Shown here: piece by piece, positions 20,026-23,327 of the stretch | Numbering within the stretch: position 1 is the first letter of the stretch | Layout: each line of letters begins with the position of its first letter | DNA from: Reclinomonas americana ATCC 50394 | Lineage: Eukaryota > Jakobida > Jakobea > Jakobida | DNA length: 23,327 nt | Assembly (NCBI GenBank): GCA_048213135.1 | Contig: PS015395.1 | Location: 1-23,327, forward strand | Direction: 5' to 3' | Position numbers and translations under genes: made by a program | The notes under the pieces: generated by a model | What the model was told of the DNA's origin: nothing | The model's input: only the letters and a program-made list of their open reading frames with translations | Databases searched by the model: none

Positions 20026-22619
20026 TAAAAAGGGATTAGAAGCCAAGCGGAGAGAACGGCGAGGAGACAAACACCCGCAGGCGACTTGCTCTCGAAGGCA
20101 GAAAATCATTCACAAATGCACACAATGCTGGGGGGCACATTCTCTTGATTATCTTTGCATTCTGTGCACTCGTCAACAATCTCCCACTGTCCTTCTCCTG
20201 CTTCCTCATTCTCTCTCTCTCTCTTTGTCCACTCACAGTTTTCTCCTTCGTCATCTTCTTGATCTTGACCTTGCTCTACTTTTTTGTGTTCTTTCTTTTT
20301 CTCCACTTCAGCTTCGTCCTTCACCTCCTCCTTGTCGTTCTCCCCTTCTCCTCCCTCTCCTTTCTCTCTGCACCCACTCACCGCAAACTCTGGAGCAATG
20401 CTGACGGCGTGGAGCCGAATGCGGCCAGAGTAGCCGGCGGCCAATACCATCACCTCCAGATTGAACTCGCCCAGTGAACGAGGCGCAAACAGCAGCGGCA
20501 CATCGTTGACCTTGTCGACCTCGAGCGTCACTTGCGTGTCGAAAATAAAGGCGCGACGCTGTGGGGGAAAGGGTCAGCGAAGCGAAAAATCTTTGCTTGC
20601 AGCGCAGATAAAGATGCCCTCTCTCTCCACCACACTATTCACAGGGTGACTAGTCTCTCTCTCCAGTGCGAGAAGGCACGCGCAACACGACAATCATCTA
20701 AACTCAATCGCATGAGAGATTGGGCAACAGCAAGAGACTCAGGAACCGCACTAGCCCACGGAAAGAGGTGCGAGACTCCATAAACAGAGAGATATCAACT
20801 GCGTGATGCACGTGGTAACCACAACCACCACCACCGCATGCACCACAAGCATCGCGAAGAGGAGGTCGCGGAGGAGGACGCAGACAAGGAGGTGAGTGAG
20901 AGTCGCGTGTCTGATTGTTTCGAGAAGAGCACACACAGTGGAGAGTGAGTACGTGAGAGAGAGAAAGCGAGAGAGAGTAGGTGATAACAGAAAAGGGAAT
21001 ACTCTCGAATACACGCTATCTGCCACCGCAAACAGACTCTCTCACTTCCCTCCTCCCCTTTCCCTTTCCCTTTCCCTTTCGTTTTCCCTTCCCTTCCGTT
21101 CCCTTCCCTTTCCCTTTCCCTTTCCCTTCTCCCCTTTCCCTTTCCCTTTCCCTTCCCCCCTTTCCCTTCCCCCTCTACTTGCTCACCGTGGCATCATCCC
21201 GCGTGTCCACCCGGAACGTGCACACCACCTGCTTCGGTGGCGGCTTTTGTCGCGTGGGGAGCAAGCGATGTGGCGCCTCCTCGCGCAATACATCGGTGAT
21301 GCGCACACGCAGCAGGCCGTTGTGGTACCGCGCCACCTGACACGCTCCCCAGTCCACCAACTCTGGCACCTCCCATCGCAGCAGTGTCAGCTCCGGACCA
21401 GCACCGGGAGCCGCCTGAGCCGCCGCCTCGGCAGCACTGGAGTGCACCACCAGCACTGGTTTTGGTTCTTGCGAAGGCAGCAGCGCGCCCTCGCCCGACC
21501 CATCCGCCCCCAAGCCTTCCTCGCCATCCGCGTAGCGACGCTGCTGTGCCTCGCGCGTTCGCAGCGAGGCCGGGCAAAAGGTGCGCACGCGCTGCACAAA
21601 GTTGAGTGATACGTCGGCCACACACAGCGTGGCCATGGCCGCCGTGTCGACGCGATGCGGAGAGCCGCCATGCAGCAGCGCCGACACCCACGAGACGTCG
21701 AGTATGGCGGCGCCGCCGGGAGCGATGCTGACTTCCGAGGGAATGACGTTCCAGCCGGCGTCCTGAGAAGGGGAAGGGAAAAGGAGGAGAGGGGGAAAGG
21801 GGGTAAGGGGGCAGAGGTCATTGAGTGCAAGGGAGAAGGCAGAAGGAATAGGGAGGAAGTCTAAGGAAGTGGAGGAGGATGAGAAGGAGAAGGTGAAATG
21901 AAGAACAGCATTATGAACAGCAATTGAGAAGATGAAAGAATGCAAGGAAAAGAATAGGCGACAAGAAATAGATCAAGCGGATGGAATACAAGCAGAAGCA
22001 AGCGAAGGAGAACGGAGATGAAAACAAACAGAGCGAGAGAGAAAGAGTAGAAGGGAAAAGCATGAAAAAGAAAAGAGGCCGAGAAAGGGAGGAACAAGTG
22101 CATGAAAATGTGGTGAACAGTAGGAGAGATGAAAGAGAGCAATCACAAGCAGAAGCAAGAACAGGACACTGGAGATGCAGTCAACGGGCAGAGAGAAGAG
22201 AAAGAGAAGAAGCATGATGGATAAAGAGAAACACGAGCCAGTGCATGAAATAGAGAACAGATGGGCAGCGAAAAGAATATGCCAGATCAGAGTAGAAAAC
22301 GGCAGAGAACGGGATCACGATACATACCGCTCCTGGATCCATGGTCGCGCGGACAACAACGGTTTCCTCGCTCGTATTGAACACGCGGCACACTCTGTCA
22401 GGAGAGCGGAGTCAGTCACAAGATTCTGCGAGAAAGAAAAGATGACGATTGACGCACCCGCCCACAGCGCCATTGTCACGCGGTTCGCGAACCACCATGC
22501 GCCCGACCAACGAGGGCGAGCCGTCCGTACGAAGTGGTCCGTCGTACAACAGGTCGCTGTGTGGAGCACATTCACTGGTGAGCGCGGAGAACGCAGCAGA
22601 TTGTCGTCCAAAGACAGAG
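10219..22619 (-). CDS. CEP192/SPD-2-like centrosomal scaffold protein, C-terminal ~1,551 aa (5' part off the window)
   Basis: Exons, 5' to 3': 22619 or 22574-22458, 22394-22328, 21762-21187, 20558-20382, 19774-19642, 19580-19515, 19452-19013, 16961-16172, 15118-14997, 14939-14844, 14779-14593, 14532-14408, 14350-14131, 13187-12502, 12092-11985, 11919-11484, 11422-11253, 10359-10219 (TGA). All junctions are GT-AG and in phase. From residue 1 at 22573, ASH/Ig-like domains lie at about 20-120, 170-312, 313-430, 440-550, 555-655, 656-760, 900-1000, 1060-1260, 1330-1448 and 1449-1551. CEP192-like blocks include NHGSRMAFVRAY, FGEEFLRQRR, a linker with FDVFDDAL and FDTFYDAE, VVIGEE, and PATIELHSQHRLEHLVVHN, in the same order as animal CEP192. 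CEP192/SPD-2 recruits pericentriolar material and mitotic kinases to centrioles; those kinase-binding parts are N-terminal in animals and not seen here. Hydin is less likely because the FVEAF-like linker is CEP192-specific. Confidence 0.85.
10360..11252 (-). other. Long intron before the last CEP192-like exon (893 nt)
   Basis: The donor is at 11252-11251 (CCG|GTGAGC). In the transcript sense it is followed by a G-run tract (complement of about 11160-11245, CCCCTT words). The middle holds a CA/AC microsatellite (10866-10903) and mixed sequence. The intron ends GCTCGCAG at 10367-10360. No exon is supported inside; the antisense open frame 10774-11931 overlaps real exons and is a shadow. Confidence 0.7.
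12093..12501 (-). other. CEP192-like intron with purine-rich transcript sense (409 nt)
   Basis: The donor used is ATG|GTGCGC at 12501. An alternative in-phase donor at GCG|GTGTCC would shorten the upstream exon by 24 bases. The + strand is TTC/CTC-rich through most of the intron, so the RNA begins with GGGGAAGGG-like runs and stays GA-rich until near the acceptor (TCTCGTGCAG, 12093). Confidence 0.6.
13188..14130 (-). other. CEP192-like intron built of GA/CT tandem units (943 nt)
   Basis: The donor is CTG|GTGAGT at 14130 and the acceptor GCACTCAG at 13188. The + strand is GA-rich, so the RNA is CT-rich. The part nearest the acceptor (13205-13560) is a fine-grained array of GGAGACATGG and GGAGAGATGGAG words. 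The part nearest the donor holds five diverged copies of a longer unit, listed separately. This intron lacks the post-donor G-run tract seen in most other long introns. Confidence 0.7.
13573..14125 (-). repeat. Diverged ~95-145 bp tandem repeat, five copies
   Basis: Each copy carries, on the + strand, GGAAACAAACACTGCATATC, then a CGAATATCGCAACACTCA-like block and a CATAACTCTCTC-like block, followed by GA-rich filler with AAGAAGACAC. Copies start near 13573, 13718, 13838, 13933 and 14061. The third and fourth lack part of the unit. The best copies include the palindrome-like ATATCGATAT. The copy nearest the splice donor ends only a few bases from it. Confidence 0.65.
15119..16171 (-). other. 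CEP192-like intron (1,053 nt) with a 20-N gap
   Basis: The donor is CCAG|GTGCGT at 16171. The transcript then reads through G-run sequence (complement of about 16090-16160, CCCCTT words), and most of the rest is CT-rich in RNA. The acceptor is TTCGTTGCAG at 15119. Between 15270 and 15830 a loose repeat recurs: GTCGAATCAC-like words at about 15277, 15539 and 15799, GGATRGATTGTG-like words at about 15434 and 15552, and CTGAGCATGCA at about 15354 and 15605. No exon is supported. The gap 15226-15245 lies in GA repeats. Confidence 0.65.
16962..19012 (-). other. Longest CEP192-like intron (about 2,050 nt) with a 709-N gap
   Basis: The donor is AAG|GTGGGT at 19012 and the acceptor CACCGGCAG at 16962. 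The + strand is CT-rich from about 18480 to 19010 and GA-rich from 16970 to 17317 and 18027 to 18150, so the RNA starts with GA/G-run sequence and ends with a long CT tract (GAAGAGACGGAAGGA units on +). A roughly 117-bp tandem duplication lies at about 18709-18925. The gap 17318-18026 is flanked by the same GA repeat on both sides, so it is probably repeat. A hidden exon is not needed, because the flanking ASH domain joins smoothly. Confidence 0.65.
18709..18925 (+). repeat. Tandem duplication, ~117 bp period, two copies
   Basis: Shared blocks in order are CCCTTCACTTTT, CTTCTCCTCACACTGTCTTT, TTGCTCCCTTTGCTCTT, CCTTCTC...ATAT and CTCGCTCTCTCCCTTCCCCC. The first copy starts near 18709 and the second near 18826. 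Identity is high over most of the unit, so the duplication is fairly recent compared with the other arrays here. Confidence 0.75.
19775..20381 (-). other. CEP192-like intron (607 nt) with a GAGACA microsatellite
   Basis: The donor is GCG|GTGAGT at 20381. The RNA is GA-rich for about 200 nt afterwards (the + strand is CTTCTC-rich from 20160 to 20375). Then comes a short mixed segment (20040-20150), and then the RNA is CT-rich across the microsatellite to the acceptor CACATGCAG at 19775. Open frames here encode only simple repeats. Confidence 0.7.
19810..20028 (+). repeat. (GAGACA/GAGAGA)n microsatellite
   Basis: About 220 bases of mixed GAGACA, GAGAGA and GATAGA units lie inside the CEP192-like intron, close to the acceptor. 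In the transcript this is a TCTCTG/TGTCTC tract and supplies the extended pyrimidine-rich 3' region. Confidence 0.9.
20559..21186 (-). other. CEP192-like intron (628 nt) with a GGGAAA array after the donor
   Basis: The donor is ACG|GTGAGC at 21186 and the acceptor CCCCCCACAG at 20559. Directly after the donor the RNA carries about 130 nt of GGGAAA/GGGGAA repeats (+ strand CCCTTT at about 21050-21180), a potential G-quadruplex region. The rest is mixed sequence with a CCACAACCACCACC-like patch near 20820 and no supported exon. Confidence 0.7.
21763..22327 (-). other. CEP192-like intron (565 nt), CT-rich in the RNA
   Basis: The donor is GCG|GTATGT at 22327 and the acceptor CTTCTCAG at 21763. 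The + strand is GA/AAG-rich nearly throughout, so the RNA is CT-rich toward the acceptor. There is no G-run tract after the donor. No exon is supported. Confidence 0.7.
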
Positions 22620-22813
22620 CTGAAGCAACAACTGCAACTTCAACTTCAACGAAAAGAAGACGAAAAAAAGCAAGGAAGAGAAAGAGGGGAGAGAGAGAGA
22701 GAGAGAGAGAGAGAAGTGAAAGACAGAAAGAGAGAGAGAAGAAAGAAGATACGACGATGAGCGGAGACAAGGAGAAGCTGAACGAGACAACAGAGAGATA
22801 GAAGACGACGTAG

Positions 22814-22844
<31 letters not shown>

Positions 22845-23327
22845 CTAGAAGACGGCGAAAAGAAGAAGCAAGAGAGAAGAACGAGAAAGCGAGAGAAGAG
22901 AAGAGGAGGAACAGAAGACAAGTGGAAGCTGAATGAAACAATATCGAGAAAGACAACAACAACAACAAGGTGAAGAGAGAATAAGAGACAGAGAGAGAAT
23001 GATAAAGAGAACGGAAAATGAGGAACAGGAGACAAGGGGAAGCACAAGCAACATGGAAGACAACAACAGCAACAACAACGCATAACAAGAGTGAAAAGAG
23101 AGTAACCGAGAAAGAGCGAGAGAGAAAGAGAAAAAAGACGAGAAGGAATAGGAGGTACAAGAAGACAAGATGGAGAAAACCAACAATAACATAACAACAA
23201 CAGTAACAGCAGAAGCAGCAACAGATCCACACGAAGCACACATTCAAACACAAGAATAACAACAACAACAAAACACATAGAGCATCCCTCTCCCTTCCCC
23301 TTTCCCCCTCCCTCCCCTCCCTCCCTC
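22620..23327 (-). other. 3' part of a further CEP192-like intron, running off the right edge
   Basis: Upstream of the first exon I can place, the + strand is GA/AAC-rich and encodes nothing recognisable. It includes an (AAC)n run at about 22814-22845. Two acceptors are possible for the exon, at 22620 (TTGCTTCAG) and at 22575 (GCTCACCAG), with the same frame. The last 45 bases (23283-23327) are CCCTTCC/CCCTCC, giving a G-run tract in the RNA such as follows donors elsewhere in this gene. Confidence 0.55.
22763..23200 (+). repeat. Diverged ~115-150 bp tandem repeat, about four copies
   Basis: A block like GGAGACAAGGAGAAGCTGAA followed by a CAACAACAACAAC run and GA-rich filler recurs. Copies start near 22763, 22913, 23028 and 23161. 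The second keeps GAAGCTGAATGAAACAA and the third has GGGGAAGCACAAGCAACA. The fourth is the most altered. The AAC runs lie at matching places in each copy. Confidence 0.55.

Noticed and set aside
21050-21180. Interstitial telomere-like CCCTTT repeats
   Set aside because: The hexamer is mixed with CCCTTCC and CCCCTTT units and matches the low-complexity tracts at other intron ends. It is better explained as intronic.
10219-22619. Hydin or another ASH-domain protein instead of CEP192
   Set aside because: Hydin also has ASH repeats, but the order of AFVRAY-type domain, FGEEFLRQRR, FDVFDDAL/FDTFYDAE linker and VVIGEE matches the CEP192 C-terminal half. Some doubt remains without a search.

Overview
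This is nuclear DNA from a eukaryote. Genes are broken into many GT-AG exons, coding exons are GC-rich with mostly G/C third positions, and the long introns and intergenic stretches are strongly polypurine or polypyrimidine. Four runs of N (5446-5871, 6762-7311, 15226-15245, 17318-18026) mark gaps. The conserved genes are the tail of a TMEM231-like ciliary transition-zone protein and a large part of a CEP192/SPD-2-like centrosome protein, so the organism very probably has centrioles and cilia or flagella. I cannot name the species. A flagellated protist or early opisthokont-grade lineage is an inference only.

Layout, left to right: 1-432 (+) holds the end of an intron and the last exon of the TMEM231-like gene. 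433-1833 is pyrimidine-rich intergenic DNA with degenerate internal repeats. 1834-2785 (-) is a probable two-exon gene for an acidic, low-complexity protein of unknown function. 2786-6633 is mostly non-coding: a purine tract, a roughly 1 kb island of ordinary-complexity DNA (3046-4058), then CT-rich DNA, a gap, and a GA tract. 6634-9247 (+) is an eIF4E-family cap-binding protein, closest by eye to the 4EHP/eIF4E2 class, with its N-terminal half partly lost in a gap. 9248-10218 is a convergent intergenic region dominated by a 24-bp minisatellite of about 22 copies. 10219 to beyond 23327 (-) is the CEP192/SPD-2-like gene. I could join 18 exons in consistent phase, giving about 1,551 C-terminal residues made mainly of ASH (ASPM/SPD-2/Hydin) Ig-like domains. 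Its 5' part lies past the right edge.

The genes do not form a pathway unit. TMEM231 (ciliary gate) and CEP192 (pericentriolar scaffold) share a cell-biological theme, and the cap-binding protein is a translation or mRNA-repression factor. The most unusual signal is the intron architecture. There are two classes: tight introns of 57-69 nt without special composition, and long introns of about 400 to 2,050 nt. Most long introns begin, in the transcript sense, with a G-run/GA-rich tract directly after the donor, and many end in a CT-rich tract before the acceptor. This repeats on both strands and predicts hidden exons in one gap and just past the right edge. Several long introns are also built from diverged tandem units of roughly 100-150 bp.
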